Assembly (NCBI GenBank): GCA_013398055.1
Contig: VZRS01004545.1
Coordinates: forward strand, 505,490 to 569,489
Direction of reading: 5' to 3'
Length of the DNA: 64,000 nucleotides
DNA from: Ifrita kowaldi
Taxonomy: Eukaryota; Chordata; Aves; Passeriformes; Cinclosomatidae
The stretch's first letter is position 1; every line of letters starts with the position of its first letter. Positions 47,901 through 61,000 of the stretch are shown one piece after another. The notes beneath the pieces were generated by a model. That model searched no databases, was not told the DNA's origin, and worked only from the letters and a program-made list of their open reading frames with translations. The translations under genes and the position numbers were made by a program.

Positions 47901-48652
47901 AATTCTTCAGAGAACAGAAAGGGTAGCTTTGAAAAGGTGCTAATAGACCATGAATTCGCAGCAGTGTAGTTCACAGCTAACTAAGCACACTCCCACTTCA
48001 AGCTCCGGCTGGAGAAAAAATGAGGGCAGCACAGAAGTGAATTAAAAATCATGCAAACAGTCCCAGCGACAACCAGGGCAGTAGCAGCTTATAAGATCAC
48101 CCTCGTTTGGCAGGGTGCCTGTCATACCATGACCTAAGAGGGCCAGGGCAGGAGGATATCTTATGCCCCGCAAAAAGAGGTTAGGGTGGGGTGCCGGGGA
48201 CAGGGATGGGAGCAAAACAAACATCTTTTAAGCCTACGTTGAATTAACTTGTTTTACAGAACACTGACAGCAAACTTCTAGGTCTTTTCAATGTGTTTGG
48301 AGAGTTCTGCTGTAATTTGTTTTATACTGTACACAAATATTTTCTCTGGATCAGCTGTCCTACTGGAAGAGATTACTATCGCAATGCCCGTCCTGCTGCC
48401 TGGGGGTATTGTCCCCTCGAATCACCCAGAGATGCTCATGTGCCTTCTCCAAATGAAGCCGTGGTTCCATGACAGCCTAATCCGATGGAAGCTGGGGCTG
48501 CCACAGTCTCCCTCCTTCCCCAGCTGCTGCCCTTTCCTGTGCCAGCAAGGATGCTTGTCTGGTCTCCCACTGAACTGGTTCAGAGAAGACAGAACTAACT
48601 TTAAAAACCTTAACACTGCCCTGTTAGTTCATCTCCCTGTGGAGTCAAACGA

Positions 48653-48668
48653 GCACCAGCGCTGGTGC
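48653..48668. other. Perfect 16-bp palindrome
   Basis: GCACCAGCGCTGGTGC equals its own reverse complement. It is GC-rich and could be a dimeric protein-binding site or a cruciform/hairpin seed. A chance origin cannot be excluded in 64 kb. Confidence 0.85.
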
Positions 48669-49219
48669 AATACATGGGGTGGGGATATACATGATTCAAA
48701 GCCAGGCTGCAACTGCTCTGGTTTGGATCAGCTTAGACCATCTTGGAACCGCGCTCCAGGCGGAGCCACCCAACGCCTGCTATTTAAAAAGCTTCTGATG
48801 ATGTAGTTTTTTCTGCCTGGCTCAAGTTTGTGAGTGGTCCTAAAAAGAGCTTCCTCATCAGATCAGAAGGGGTGGGCAGCCTCCCCTTGCTATCAGCAGC
48901 CCCTTCCTCAGACATACCTGCACACACGGTTTTGTGGAAATGGCCTTGTGTGATCCGTGAAGGCCACAGGGAGTTCCTGCATTCCTGTGGCAGGACAGTC
49001 ATTGACGAGCAGTCCTCTGTTAAGTCAGGACAAGCTCATCTCAAGGTCAAAGCCAACCTCCCAAGATTCCACCAGCCAGGGCAGGTGATGAACTACCAGG
49101 ATCCACACCTAATGTGACAGATTATTTGAATGTAGAGATGCCAAGGAAAGCTGGCAGAAACACACCAGTCTCTCTGGACTGGAAATTGATATAATTTCTT
49201 CCCCTTTCTGAAGATTTCC

Positions 49220-49235
49220 TTTTTTTTTTTTTTTT
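49220..49235. repeat. Poly(T) run
   Basis: Sixteen consecutive T. On the minus strand it would be a poly(A) run, but no retroposed gene is recognised next to it. Confidence 0.85.
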
Positions 49236-50989
49236 AAACAGATCCTGAGTAGTAAGGCAGTAAGCAAAGTGGTTTCAAACTCCTGACTTTTTGCACACAT
49301 AATTACATCTGATGTGTGCATACTGGTGAGGAACATCAATAGCAAACAACAAACACATAATTAAGACAGTTTTACTATCTCCAAAGGTCACCTGCTTCTT
49401 TACAGTAGTAGCTGTGGTTTAGAGCCAAAACTCTGGAGGGCAAAATCAAGGATACAAAAATTAGCCATCAGAGAGGGAGAAAATCCCACAAGATATACTG
49501 TGTCTTTACTTGAAAGGTGAGTTTAATTGCCAACTCTTTCATGGTCTTCCCTCACCACCTCAGTCTGATGAATATTTAGATCTGCTGTACCCACATACAT
49601 CTGTGAAGAGCACATTCTGCAAAGTATCGTGGTGATAGACACAATAGGAACTGAAGATGCTCAGACAGCAGAGTGATGAGGACTATACAACGTCATCAAG
49701 AGAGAAAAAGCCCCTAACTTCAAGGAATGAGGGGGGATGGACTGGGAAAAGACCGCGAGCTTCTGAGGAAACAAAGGGAGGAACCAGTTAAGTCGGAAGA
49801 AAACCCCGAGGCCACCTTTTAGATGCCAGACTTGATACTGGGAAGCACGTCTACACCTACACCTTCCCAGCCTGTAACATTTTACTTACAGCAGGACATC
49901 TGAATGTTTGAGTGATGTAGCTTGGGAAAGGAGCAGGAGTAACATTGCTCAGATTTCAAATTGCATGATGCAGGAAAATATCGTTACAGTCTGAAACTAC
50001 TGCAACACTTTTGGGGGGGATGGAGAGGGAAGTGAATAGAAAACATTTATACAGGGAAGGGAAAGAAGCTAAGTTCAGTAAGGCAAAAATTCTAACCTAT
50101 ATGGTTGCAGTACTGTTTACTGGACTGAAGACACTAGAATTAAAATTTACTGACTTTTTAAGTACGTAAAACCGTTCAGCTTATTGTCAAACACCCCCTT
50201 GTTTATTGCCAATTACTTGATTGTCAGATGCCAGTTTACACCCTAAATGTCTTTGGGTTGAGATCACTGCCCTGTTCCGGAGGTAATCTTGTGGCCAGCA
50301 GAGAACTGTCCCTTAGGTGCACTTCATTTGTAACATAATGGAGATTTGCATGCTCCGTCTTAAGAGGAGGACTCCAAACTATAGCAACGCTCAGCCAAGA
50401 ATGTTATCTGTGGCCTCCCTCACACCCCTCCCCTCGAAAAAAACCCCATAGATCGACTTCTGCTTTTTCACTGATTCTCAGGAGAAATATAAAGATCTTC
50501 TCTGCCAGTTGCAGATGCGTTCTATTTTTTCCTACATTAGATTATGAATCACTCTAAATAATAAGGAAAGGCTATTCATCCCAAATGGGGAAGTTCTCAC
50601 ACACTATGTGATGATAAAGCATTTCATCCATTTGCGAAAAAAGGAGAAAACACTACCCACAGAACTGCAACATCACATCATGTGCACTTTGCTGAATGTT
50701 CACAGAACAACATTGGAAGTCATTGAAGTGTCAGATAGTGATTTCATCATGTGTCAGGCCTCCCACTAATAAATGATTCATCTTTCTCAGTACTGACACC
50801 TCAAAGAAAGGAGAAGAAAGAAATTAATAAACTTTAAAGTGAGAAATACTCTACTGATATTATACTTCCCAAGTAAACAGAAGCTTATACACGTACCAGC
50901 AATGCGTGCATCAATAGAATTTAACCTCCCCTTTATCTGAAGTGTACTTTTAAGTTTTAAAAGTGAATCTCTTACAGAAAAAAAGATAT

Positions 50990-51003
50990 CATGGAATTCC
51001 ATG
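50990..51003. other. Perfect 14-bp palindrome at LTR insertion site
   Basis: CATGGAATTCCATG is self-complementary and ends two bases before the left end of the solo LTR. Its last bases form part of the CATGT repeated at the other side of the LTR. Confidence 0.8.
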
Positions 51004-51004
51004 T

Positions 51005-51668
51005 TGTCCCGGTTTGAGACAAATTCGGAGGAACGCCCGAAATGAACGAGCTCTGATAGAAGGCAGGTTACACCTGCCACCCCTCCCCCACCAGGTGCGG
51101 GAAGAAGGAAAAAACCGATTTATTTAACAAACACAATGCACGCAGGCACGGGAAAAGAACGATGCTAAACAATAAAACCTCTCGCTGTGGAGAGAACCTG
51201 GGTAGATTTCAGAGTCCTTTTGGGTGTGGCTCTCTCCCCGCCGGAGCTGGGGTTCGGCGTGGGCCCCTCCGGGCCGCAGTGTAGGGTCTCCCGGCCGATA
51301 TTCTGGTGTTGCTCAACAGTCCACAAGAGAAGAAGAAGAAACCAAAGTCCCGGGGGGAAAAAAAACTCTCTTGCCTCAGCTCGCAGACTAGCTGAAAAGC
51401 AAAGGAGTTTAACTCCCCGTCTCTCTCCTGAGAAAAGGAGCCAAGAGCTGGGAAAAAAGGAGGAACGTGCTTTCTTAGGCTCTGTAGCAGCCAGGAACGC
51501 AGGAGAGTGTGTATCTGTGTCCTTGAACACAAAACCGCTTTGAAAAGTTCACCTGGCTTTTGTTTCTTTCTCTCGAACCCAGTTTTAAAGGCACAGAAAG
51601 GCACAGGATTCATGTCTGGGCATAGAGCAGGCGATAGGGGATACACATCATAAAGTCACTCCAAGACA
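51005..51668 (-). mobile_element. Solo LTR of an avian endogenous retrovirus, younger copy
   Basis: This is about 662-664 bp, homologous along its length to the older LTR at 8033-8665. Read on the minus strand it runs from TGTCTTGGAG to ACCGGGACA, a TG...CA form, with an AATAAA at 51119-51124 (complement) about 115 bp before the 3' end. CATGT occurs directly on both sides (51000-51004 and 51667-51671), which fits a 5-bp target duplication, but it overlaps the terminal TG by two bases, so the exact end is uncertain by 2 bp. Many CpG sites survive, which argues that it is younger than the other copy. There is no internal retroviral sequence, so it is a solo LTR left by recombination. Frames of up to 145 codons inside it are not retroviral genes. 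Confidence 0.9.
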
Positions 51669-54150
51669 TGTGTGTATTATACCACCACAATACAAATTGG
51701 ACAAAAATAGTTCAATTTAAAAATATGAGATTTCACACACCCAGCTTTGTGTACTGAAACTGGATTTGGGAAGAAATTTTTTTCTGGTTTACATGTAAGT
51801 GATTAATAGTACATTGGTGCCAATAAACCTGCCCTAAACTCTGAATTCTTTTACAGTTGTAAAAGAAATCATATTCGTCTTGAAGGTGATGAGGAACTTA
51901 CATTTGACTCTAATGAAAATGGGACTGGAAGGAAATCTGACATTTTAATAGGAATTCACATAATAATTATTTGATGCTTCATAAAGCCAGAACATCTTCC
52001 ATTGATGACAGTAGCTCTACTGGATGAGCAGGACTAACTAGAAATCCAAACTTACATCTCCCAGAAGACATGAACTTAAATACAGACCCAAATGGGGCAA
52101 CGTACTTAGCAAGATACTACCATTATTGCTATGACACTGAAGTTTGTGAAGTCACACACTGATTTTCCAGGCTTTTTCTTTTTTCTATTTTAACAGAATG
52201 CAGTAGATACACAGAACACTCAAACTTCCACATTCTTTGTAAAAAAATAAATAGTTAGGGGAAGAAAGCGATTTTAAAAGTATCATAGCTGGAAGAAAAA
52301 AATAAAGCTGTAACATGAATTTAAACCTTATGAAGCATTAAAGAATCCACATGGGAGAGAGACCTAACAAATGACCCCACTGTTGGAAAAAAGACACAAT
52401 TGTAATTCGCTATGAAACCATGAGGCACCAACCTACAGAAATCCAGGCTTTGCTGGTTCTGCCACTAATGGAGCTCCTTTGACTGTAGGAGATTTTTTCT
52501 TCCCTCATCAAAACAGCATCTATTATAAACAAAACACTTCAATCAGTAGACTCAAAGCTGGAGTAGCATACAGATACAGAATTTATCCCACTTGATTCCT
52601 CTCTCCTGGAGCGGGGAAAAGAATTAGATGAAGATGATAAAGTTTGGACTTGGACTTGGAGACCCATTCTCAGCAGAAATAATTAGGCTGGTAGGAAAAC
52701 TGCTGGGGACAGAAAAAAGCCACAGGCCCCTGAGGTCTCATGTCCTACCTAAGCAGGTACTTATTTCTTTGTCTCACTCTGAATATGTATACCAGAGTTA
52801 GCAATATGATGAATAGAGTTCTTAAAAGCAGTAATATATAAAAGCAAATTATTCTTTGCTGTTACCCCACCTCTGTTCTGGTAGAATTATTCTGGGCATT
52901 CAGGGTAAAGATGATGTCCAGTTTCTCCATCAGTTTGATTTAGCATGACCTCTTCACTGCCGGCAGAGGAATGTAAAAGATGGCAATGAACATCTGTATG
53001 TAAGAAAATTTACATGGCTGTGGGGCAGGATGCCTGGATGATCAAAAAGCAAAGAAAATACTAAATACTTAAAACACTATACCATGAAATCGTTTTCTTC
53101 CCTTTCCTCCACCCTCCCCCCCATGTTAAATCAGGTAGAAAAGTGTGATAATATTAAGGCTTAATCCAATTTAAATAAATTATTTTCTTGTAAATGTTAA
53201 AACAATCATTACATGCATCATTTACCCCCTCTTCTGCCCATAGTCTTAAATCATGCTCCATTATATCCAGATGGAAAAAATATGTAGAAAATGTTTCTTA
53301 AATATCAGAAATTTTGTTGTTGATTATACTCAGAGGTAAAAGTCATTAAGGAGTCCTAGAAAAAAAAAAAATCTTAAAAAGCATGATGGGATTTTGTCTA
53401 GCAAACTTAATTAAGAAATTTCTTTGCTAGGTTACCAACAACATTTTATTACAAGCTTAAGGTATAAGATCGTTATAGCTCTCTGTCGTGCTTGGCAGCA
53501 AAGAAAGAACACATGCAAAGAACAATCTTGTTCCTACAATTAATTACAAATGTACAAATGAGTGATATATCAGGCCCTGTCTACACTGCACAGTCGTGCA
53601 TTTATAACCATTTCACCATACACAGTTATTAAATTCATGCTTTGCATCTACAGTAGCTAGATACCACATCACAGCCACGGGTAATTATGTTTATTCATGC
53701 ACAGCTACCACCAGCCAGAACTGTATGTATGTGTCAGTCCATTTTAACAAAATCTACATCAAATAACCAGTAGTGCAGGTCTCTTCAGCTAGCTTTTTTC
53801 CTTTTGAAGCAGGCAGACTGGAAGCAAGATAGGAGAAGGCAAGCCAGAAACACATGGGTGGCAAAGAGCAGGTGGTGACATCCAGCAAGCTTCAGCCACG
53901 GCCATTCTGTGTCAGTCTATGTGGTGACGATCAGCCAACTCAGAATCTCTTAGCAACCCATCCTGTTTATCTCACAAATCCTTACTGTCCCAAAAAGGGT
54001 CTGCCACAGAAGTAGAGAGAAATTCTCTCCCCACTGGCAACACAATGGCTGAGGAGGAAACACCTGGGCACTTGGAAGCCCCTGGCTGCTGCTGGGGACC
54101 TCCACCTGTGGTCTGAGGATTGCCAGTGGAAGAGCCCTGAAAGAAGGCTC

Positions 54151-54189
54151 CTGCAGCACAGCAACCTGCAGCACAGCAACCTGCAGCAC
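54151..54189 (+). repeat. Tandem repeat, 15-bp unit, 2.6 copies
   Basis: CTGCAGCACAGCAAC occurs twice head to tail (54151-54165, 54166-54180), followed by a partial third copy CTGCAGCAC. The copies are identical, suggesting recent slippage. In the minus-strand frames it yields short cysteine/alanine/valine repeats with no known meaning. Confidence 0.92.
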
Positions 54190-55730
54190 GTAGGACAATG
54201 AGCAACGGGACACTGATGAATTCTCCTTGCTAGAGAAGTCCATCCAAAACCCTACCCTCATAAGTTCAGTTCATCCAGCTGAGCTACTGGATCACAGTGG
54301 GGTGCCAAGTCTGGGTCTCCAACAAGAGCAGAATACAGCCAGCTACAGAAGAAAGAGCAGTTCAGAGGGTGTCCATTTAAAGACTGAGCCAAGTCACAAA
54401 TCAAGCAGAAATCCCTGCTGTGACTACGAGGACACAGCACCTACACACACTGTAGACACAGACCTAACCACAATGTTCAAGGCTTTTAACACTGATCTCA
54501 CAGGCAGGATTTAAAAATCACCACTCTTGCTATTCTCTTCCAAGGCCAGCAAAGGATATTTTGCTTTAACCTCAAGCCTTCAGTTCATGCTTCTCCCTAG
54601 GAACATTTGTTTCACTCGGCTGTCCAAAGTCAGTCCTAGCCAGAAGACTGAATAACACTAGTCTCACTGAGAAGTGTGTCAACAAACCCAAACCACTGCA
54701 GCTCTGAGCACATTAACTCGCCAGACAGATTACTGGTTTATAGAGGGAATTCCAGTCTTTGACTCACTGGTCCATAACAGTGTTCCCACGCCATTCCCTC
54801 ATCCAGACAATTCCCTCATCCTGAACGGTTTGCTAAGAAAGCCTGAGATTATTTGTGCTATGCTCCATGCAGAAAAACTACAACATACAAACATATAATC
54901 ATATAGTGATGAGATCCAGTTCCAAAAGCCATAAATTGTAAACAAGATTATCTTGGGTTTAAAATTCATCTTCCCATGTTCACAAGATGAGCCATCTCAT
55001 GGCCTGGATAGGCAAGTTGACATACTACAGTTTATGTAACCATATGTAAGGCACACACTTACTAGAAAGGGCTATTAGGGCTGCTGCCCACACTTTTTGT
55101 GACAGCTGCAGGCATCATATTCTCCTGTCAGCTGATGGGAGAATGGTATAGGAACTCCATGTGACAAACATATTTTTAATTTACTGGCAGTTTCAAAACT
55201 TTTAATTAATGAACACAACTGACTGGGTACATGCATGGTGCAAAGCTGGCTAAACTGCCTTGGGTACTAGAGGCAGACTTGGCTTTCTGCAGGAATTTAC
55301 CATCTCAGATTAATTTACCATCCAAGGGTAAACAATCATACTTTTTAGTGGTATAAATGAGCATATCCAGACCCCTCTACTTCATCAGCTAGACTGCCAG
55401 AGGCACTCGGATTGGCTTGTTCAAAGCTAGCTTTGGTACCTCTGCAATCTGCAGCACAGATCTAACCTCTGTTTATCAGAAATGCCACAGGTGGAGCAAC
55501 TCCCACATCCCTGTCCCCCCTGTAGAGATGCAGGGACTGATGACTGTAGCAGACTCGTCAGAGCTCACCTGGAAGAGGGAAGAAAGAAGGCGCCGGGATG
55601 CTGCCCACAAGGACCTGCAGAGCTGCCTGTGTACTGATCCTGGGGAAGCAATAACCTGATAGAGCTCTATCCTGCTCTCTTGGCAATACACAGGCTTCAA
55701 AAAACATGTTTCTATTGTGACCAGATACTC

Positions 55731-55761
55731 ACTTTAATAAACAAACTTTAATAAAACAAAC
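55731..55761 (+). repeat. Short AT-rich tandem repeat
   Basis: ACTTTAATAAACAA is followed directly by ACTTTAATAAAACAAAC, about two units differing by one inserted A. Confidence 0.8.
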
Positions 55762-55808
55762 AATTTTTAAAAAAAGGCCAGATCGTCTCACACAGCATTC
55801 CTCACAAG

Positions 55809-55840
55809 CCAATTACGGAGAACCACTCTCCTGGGCCAAT
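55809..55840 (+). promoter_or_regulatory. Pair of CCAAT boxes
   Basis: CCAAT occurs at 55809-55813 and 55836-55840, 27 bp apart, in moderately GC-rich sequence. Paired CCAAT boxes at such spacing are a feature of NF-Y-driven promoters. No TATA box, CpG island or downstream exon supports a gene here. Confidence 0.25.
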
Positions 55841-56120
55841 GAGCAATCTCTTCCCAGGCCAGGCACTGAGCAGGAACGGAGCCTGCTGCAGCTGCTAGGC
55901 AGGAAGGGCTGGGCCCACTGGGGCTTTGAAATAAAACAAACAGCTTGTTTGGCAGATAGCTATTTCTTCATGGACTGGTCAGCAGGAGGGATCGTGGAAG
56001 CTGGCTGGCTGCTGGTGTGTTGCATCCACGTCAGTGAAGAAGGCAAGTCTTCAGCTGTACCCAAATCCCTTAAGAATTACAGTGACGTGACTGACACTTG
56101 GTTGGGCTATCCATTCTCTA

Positions 56121-56140
56121 TTGTTGTTGTTGTTGCTGCT
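56121..56140. repeat. (TTG)n microsatellite
   Basis: Five TTG units grade into CTG units over about 20 bases. Confidence 0.8.
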
Positions 56141-57495
56141 ATTTTAAACCTAAGTCAGCTTTTACTGTGACTCATTTGTACACAATATCCTTAATCTACA
56201 AACACTCAAGGATGATAATTCAGCTTTATTACCCATATTCCCAGAGTCCGCATTTCATAAAGTATAAGCACACTCAAGAAAGAATTATTCCTAAAATAGC
56301 CAGGCATGTACATTTTTACCTTCTCTTCAGGAAAGCAGTTCAAAAACATAGGTCCTTGTAACACTTAAAATTGCTAACCTGAACCTCTTGATAACAGCAG
56401 GCAATATCTTAAGAAACAGCTGGGGTTTTATCTTAGCCTCTCACACCAAGCTACTGCATACCATCAACCCTGCTTATACAGGCACTGAACTGACAGAAGA
56501 CATGGCATGAACCAAACAGAGCACAAATTCCATCTCACATCAGCACAAGACTGAAACTGCACATCCAAAGCCAGCACATATTACAAATATATTTCAATAT
56601 ACAGAGAAATATGAAATACACATATTTCAATAAAAACAGAGACCACCACTGGAGTTATTACTTTAACTGTCTATCACAAACAAGAAGTAAATATACTCCA
56701 GTTTTTGGGCAATAAAAGCTATTCCTAAGAACACGCAAGCTGTTCTCATACTTTACTTCCTACACTCTGCTCTTTGCTTAATGACTTCACGGTGTTGACT
56801 CTGTGCATTGTGGGGGTACATAAAAAACTCATCAAAAATCAAAAGTAATTGAGAGCATCCAGCACTTTGAAGGATCAGGCCTTTTCTGTACTGTTACTAA
56901 ACGCTGAATTGTCTGATAACCTTCCTTATGACTACAACAACTTGCTGCTTCTGCCCTTTCAGTAGGAGCCATCACTGTGTGTTACTTTATTAGTTGTAAA
57001 CATGGCCTTTTATTAAAAACACAGCTTCCATCATGCTCAAAATTAATTCTGCTTGGCTATAATACAAATGATGTTTCAAACATCTGAAATTTACTGTCAG
57101 TGACAAGGCAAAATGATGGCTAATCTTTGGTTAGTAAATTGGACGCCATCAGCACAGACTGTGCTAGCACTGGAGCCAAACTCAAGGCCTGATTTACCAC
57201 TTTTCCATGCTATTCATCGGCTGAAACCAGCTCTGGGCAGCTGAGCTGGGTGTTTTTCCCAACAGGAAAACTGAGTGTGTCCTGTGCTTGGGAGGAGCGT
57301 CAATACTGCCTATGAAGATGGGCTTCAGCATGCAACATCTCATCTCAGAGCCATATGTACTCTCTCTCTTTGCAAATTAAGCCCTGAAGACAGGCTCTGC
57401 CCAGACAGCTGATGTGCAGACAGGAGAAGCAGACATGCAAGTAACAGGTTTATGAAATGGTGCTGGCTGAACTGGGAGTCTCTAGAACCTCCAGT

Positions 57496-57800
57496 CCACC
57501 CTGGAGCACTAAAACCTGTGCTGCCTCTTTCCTTCCTCCCACAGAATCACCCGATTCAACTTCTACAGCAAAACTAGCCCTTCCCATTTCCATCTACCTA
57601 CTCCCTGCCCTGTTCCCCAGCCCTTCTCCCTTCTCACAACCTACCTGCTTCTGCACTCACTTCAGGCCCAACCTCCACTTTCCTCTCTCAATTCTTCCCC
57701 CATTCCCATGCCACTTTTCACCAGTGAAATGCTGGCAAGGCAGTCATCTTTTTCTCCCCTGCTCCAGCTCTGTCCCATGCCTCTTTTGGCCACAGAAGAC
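57496..57800. repeat. Pyrimidine-rich tract
   Basis: About 300 bp are dominated by C and T on the plus strand. This bias keeps a 164-codon frame (57457-57951) open and rich in Pro, Ser, Leu and Phe, so that frame is an effect of composition. Confidence 0.65.
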
Positions 57801-57957
57801 GATCTTCCCTTGCCCATCAACATTGTCCTTTGATCACAACTTTGAGTGCGTTAGTCCACAAGCGCGATCTTCCCCATGGTTCACAGTAAGTATCATACTC
57901 TTCATAAGGCTGGGGGAGAGAAGGGAGGAAGAAAGACAGATTTTCAAATGAGCACAG

Positions 57958-58002
57958 AGAAGTAAGAAGAAGAGGAGGAAGAAGAGGAGGAAGAAGGATG
58001 GA
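57958..58002 (+). repeat. (GAA/GAG)n polypurine tract
   Basis: An almost pure purine stretch of GAAGAG and GAGGAA units extends over about 45 bases. Polypurine mirror-like tracts can adopt triplex DNA. It lies just after the pyrimidine-rich tract at 57496-57800. Confidence 0.85.
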
Positions 58003-61000
58003 GTGCCTCTCTCTGCCCCCTCTTCCATTCACTAAGACACTCTTGTTCCCCTTCTTCCTCATATAGCTCTTATCTCCATGTAAAAGCCTCTTACTTCAAT
58101 TTAATGAAATGGTTTAAATTACTAACTCAACAAAACCAGTTCAAATTTATGCAAAATTACCATTTGTGCAGTAACTTGCACTGAAACAAAATCAGAAGTT
58201 CACATCAATTTGACAATTTTTGTTCAAGCTTATGTACTTCTGATGATTTTGTTCAAGCTTCTGTGCCTCAGGGGTTACTGTCCCACAGTCCTACATCCCA
58301 ACAGATGCAGGGCAACTGAGCAAACTGCAGTAAATGCTGAACAATGTGGCAAGGACAAGCAACCTTACATTGCCAGCTGTAAAAAGGAGAGAAATAAAAT
58401 TCAAAGAAAAGAAAAACTGACGAAGTACTAAAGTACTAAATTCAATAGAGAAAAGGCAGACAAAGAGCCAAATGAAGAGATTGCGGTGCTTGCACCAAAA
58501 ACATCATGATAGTCCACAAGTGATATGTTTCCATCAGTTGCGTGAGCTAAAGGAATATATTAATTCCATTTTAAAGTCTGTAAACTGAGGCAAGTCAGAA
58601 ATTAAGATCTGAAGAATCTCAAAGTACCTAAAAGCCAGGTCTTGCTAGTATTAAGCACTGCATTTTCTGTGAGTGTTCAAAGGATACAGCTTCCAGCAGC
58701 CTTTGGTGAAGATGCACATGTGTAGTCCTAAGAGAACCCATAAAACGAGGAACGATACAAGAGCTACAACAGGAACACTTTAGCAACCACAGACGTATTT
58801 ATTTCCCCATCTCCTCTTCTACGTTTTCAAGTGGGAGAACAAAGTATCCTGCACACTAGGAGATTTGGATCAAAGAGCCATGATGGTCACAAGTCACAAC
58901 TCATCACCCACCTGACAACTGTAGCTATTTATGTACAAATTAGTAGTGCTGACCTGGCCACTATTAAAAGATTGATGTAAATGGCTTACCCAGCATCACA
59001 CTCCTTGGCAGAGGATCAACTTCTCCAAAGTAACGTTCAGCTGCCTTAACAATGAGATTATGTCCTCCTTTCTTACATTCACAGAAACACAGGCGGGTAA
59101 GAGTTCAACAGACAGCACTCTCTCTCCTTCAGCAGGTACTCTAATTCATCCTCAGAGCAGACTCGCTTAATGCACCAAATAAAACCCGATCATCCTCAGG
59201 AGGGGGGCTGGAATGTATATAGTCTATTTTAAGATTATTACAAAGCAATATATAGATGGATGGATGGAATTAAGATTGCATAAGCATTTTCCCAATTCTG
59301 GCATTTTGTAACTTTTGAGTGCTTAACTTAGCCACTTTAATAACTTTTCACTCTGACCATCTGTATAGTGTCTGCCTGCACGTGTATGTAGGGCTGCTTC
59401 GAGGATCCTGGAGATGCCAGGCACCATGTCTCAATTACACAGAGGACTTTAAATCACGTGCATAAATCTGCGGGGCACGAATCCAGCCTCTGTGCATGTG
59501 ATACAGAATCCACTACACATGTAGAGCTTAAGTGCACGCTGGAAGCTGCCTGTTGGGAAGCCCTTAGACCCAGATGCAGAGGCATCCCTTGCATGTACAC
59601 CGGCTTACTATGTTACATGGTCATTATATTTGCATTTTACATATACATTTAACGAGTAAAGAAGGTTGGGGGGAAGTGGCCAAACTGATTACCAGTAACT
59701 GGCTACTCATATCTCTATTTCCCCATGGGAACAAATAAAAGGAAGTTCCACTTCCCTCTTCCCCTAGGGATTCATTCACAGCAGTAACTGGTTTTCTCTT
59801 ACATAAGTATTGCAATGCTATTTTTAATATTCTACTCTAATATTACTGTAATGTGTTACAGGGCTTTAAAGACCAAAGCAAAACAATAAGGCAGAATATG
59901 AATACAGCACAGCTAGGATGTACAGCATGACAGAAAGTGGAGGGGAACCCCAATTAGGAAATGTGGAAACGAGAATGTCGGGTCTAGACATCAACTCAAG
60001 TCAGTGGCAAAGGATCTATAGGCAGAGGCCTCTCTCTGGGGTCTCCACAGCCTTCTTAGCTGGTAGAAGAAAGGGTTGTCTGCCTGTGGTAAAGTTCCAT
60101 CTTCTCAAACATGAAACAAAATATGCTATACATAAATGCTGTCATTGCTTGTCACACAAAAAGCTAATTTGTGGGAATGTGTATTGATTTGAGAAACCTG
60201 GGGGTCCACTTTTAAAGTCTCTATACCTACTCCATCAAGCTTCCAAGAAGCTATTCAAACCTCAAAAAAACCCCTAAGAATTCCCCACACATCTCTGCAG
60301 ATTGCCAACCAGATTCTAGAGCTAGAAACAAGTTCTGTATCTAGCAGCACAAAGCTACGAACCCTCTGTCATCCTTCTCAATGTACGAAACATTTTGCTT
60401 TTATCCACACAAGACATAAGGTCTCGGAATTCAAAGCTGCATCCCTTTCAGATGTAGAAAACCTCGTCAACACTAGAGAACCTAACCTTTTCTTTTCTGA
60501 GGCATAATTCAGGTAAATACAACACAGTTGAAGAAAAGATATCCAGAAGTTATTTTTATGAACTGGTAAGCAGCCATCTGTCCACAAACAATCACAGACT
60601 GCCCCCAATACAAGGCTCTTTTATGGCCTAACTTGTCTGGCATCATGCCCTTTGTTTGCTGACTGGTGAATTGTGGCTCACTAATTCCACCCCATGTTCT
60701 TTCTGCCTTCCCTGTACTGCTTGTGCCTATTGTTTTATCTGTTTCACCAATAAGAACACAAATACTTCAAAAATTAAATAATTTTCCTTATGAACTACAT
60801 ATTCTTTTTTATTTGTTTTGACCTGTTTTGGCCAGCACCCTTAACAGGACCTTCCACATCAGCTTACTAAAACGCTTGCCTCAGAACTGTGAGGACACCA
60901 CAAACCAATCTGCACATATATCTGCCCTCCAAGTCTGAAAGTGTCAAAAGCAGTAGTCCCTGATTAAAATTTAGAAAAAAAGAAGTGCAGTCATATGTAA

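Larger units (their letters stand above)
44916..50989. other. Noncoding block, no gene supported
   Basis: No exon or RNA gene is recognised. The 171-codon plus-strand frame at 48291-48806 lacks any domain I know and has unremarkable composition. A T run lies at 49220-49235 and a perfect 16-bp palindrome at 48653-48668. A CpG-bearing patch at about 47590-47680 stands out in AT-rich DNA. Confidence 0.5.
51669..57495. other. AT-rich noncoding block, no gene supported
   Basis: No exon or RNA gene is recognised. It holds an A run at about 53358-53370, a 15-bp tandem repeat (54151-54189), an AT-rich short tandem repeat (55731-55761), a pair of CCAAT boxes (55809-55840) and a TTG run (56121-56140). 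Frames of up to about 100 codons are not supported as genes. Confidence 0.5.

Noticed and set aside
48291..48806. 171-codon plus-strand open frame
   Set aside because: No domain, signal or membrane pattern recognised, overlapping frames on the other strand and no splice or promoter context. This length is expected by chance in 64 kb.
51575..51590. GGTTCGAGA-like box B on the minus strand
   Set aside because: It lies inside the younger LTR and has no tRNA fold around it.
57457..57951. 164-codon frame rich in Pro, Ser and Leu
   Set aside because: It is kept open by the pyrimidine-rich tract, which lacks purine-starting stop codons. Composition explains it.
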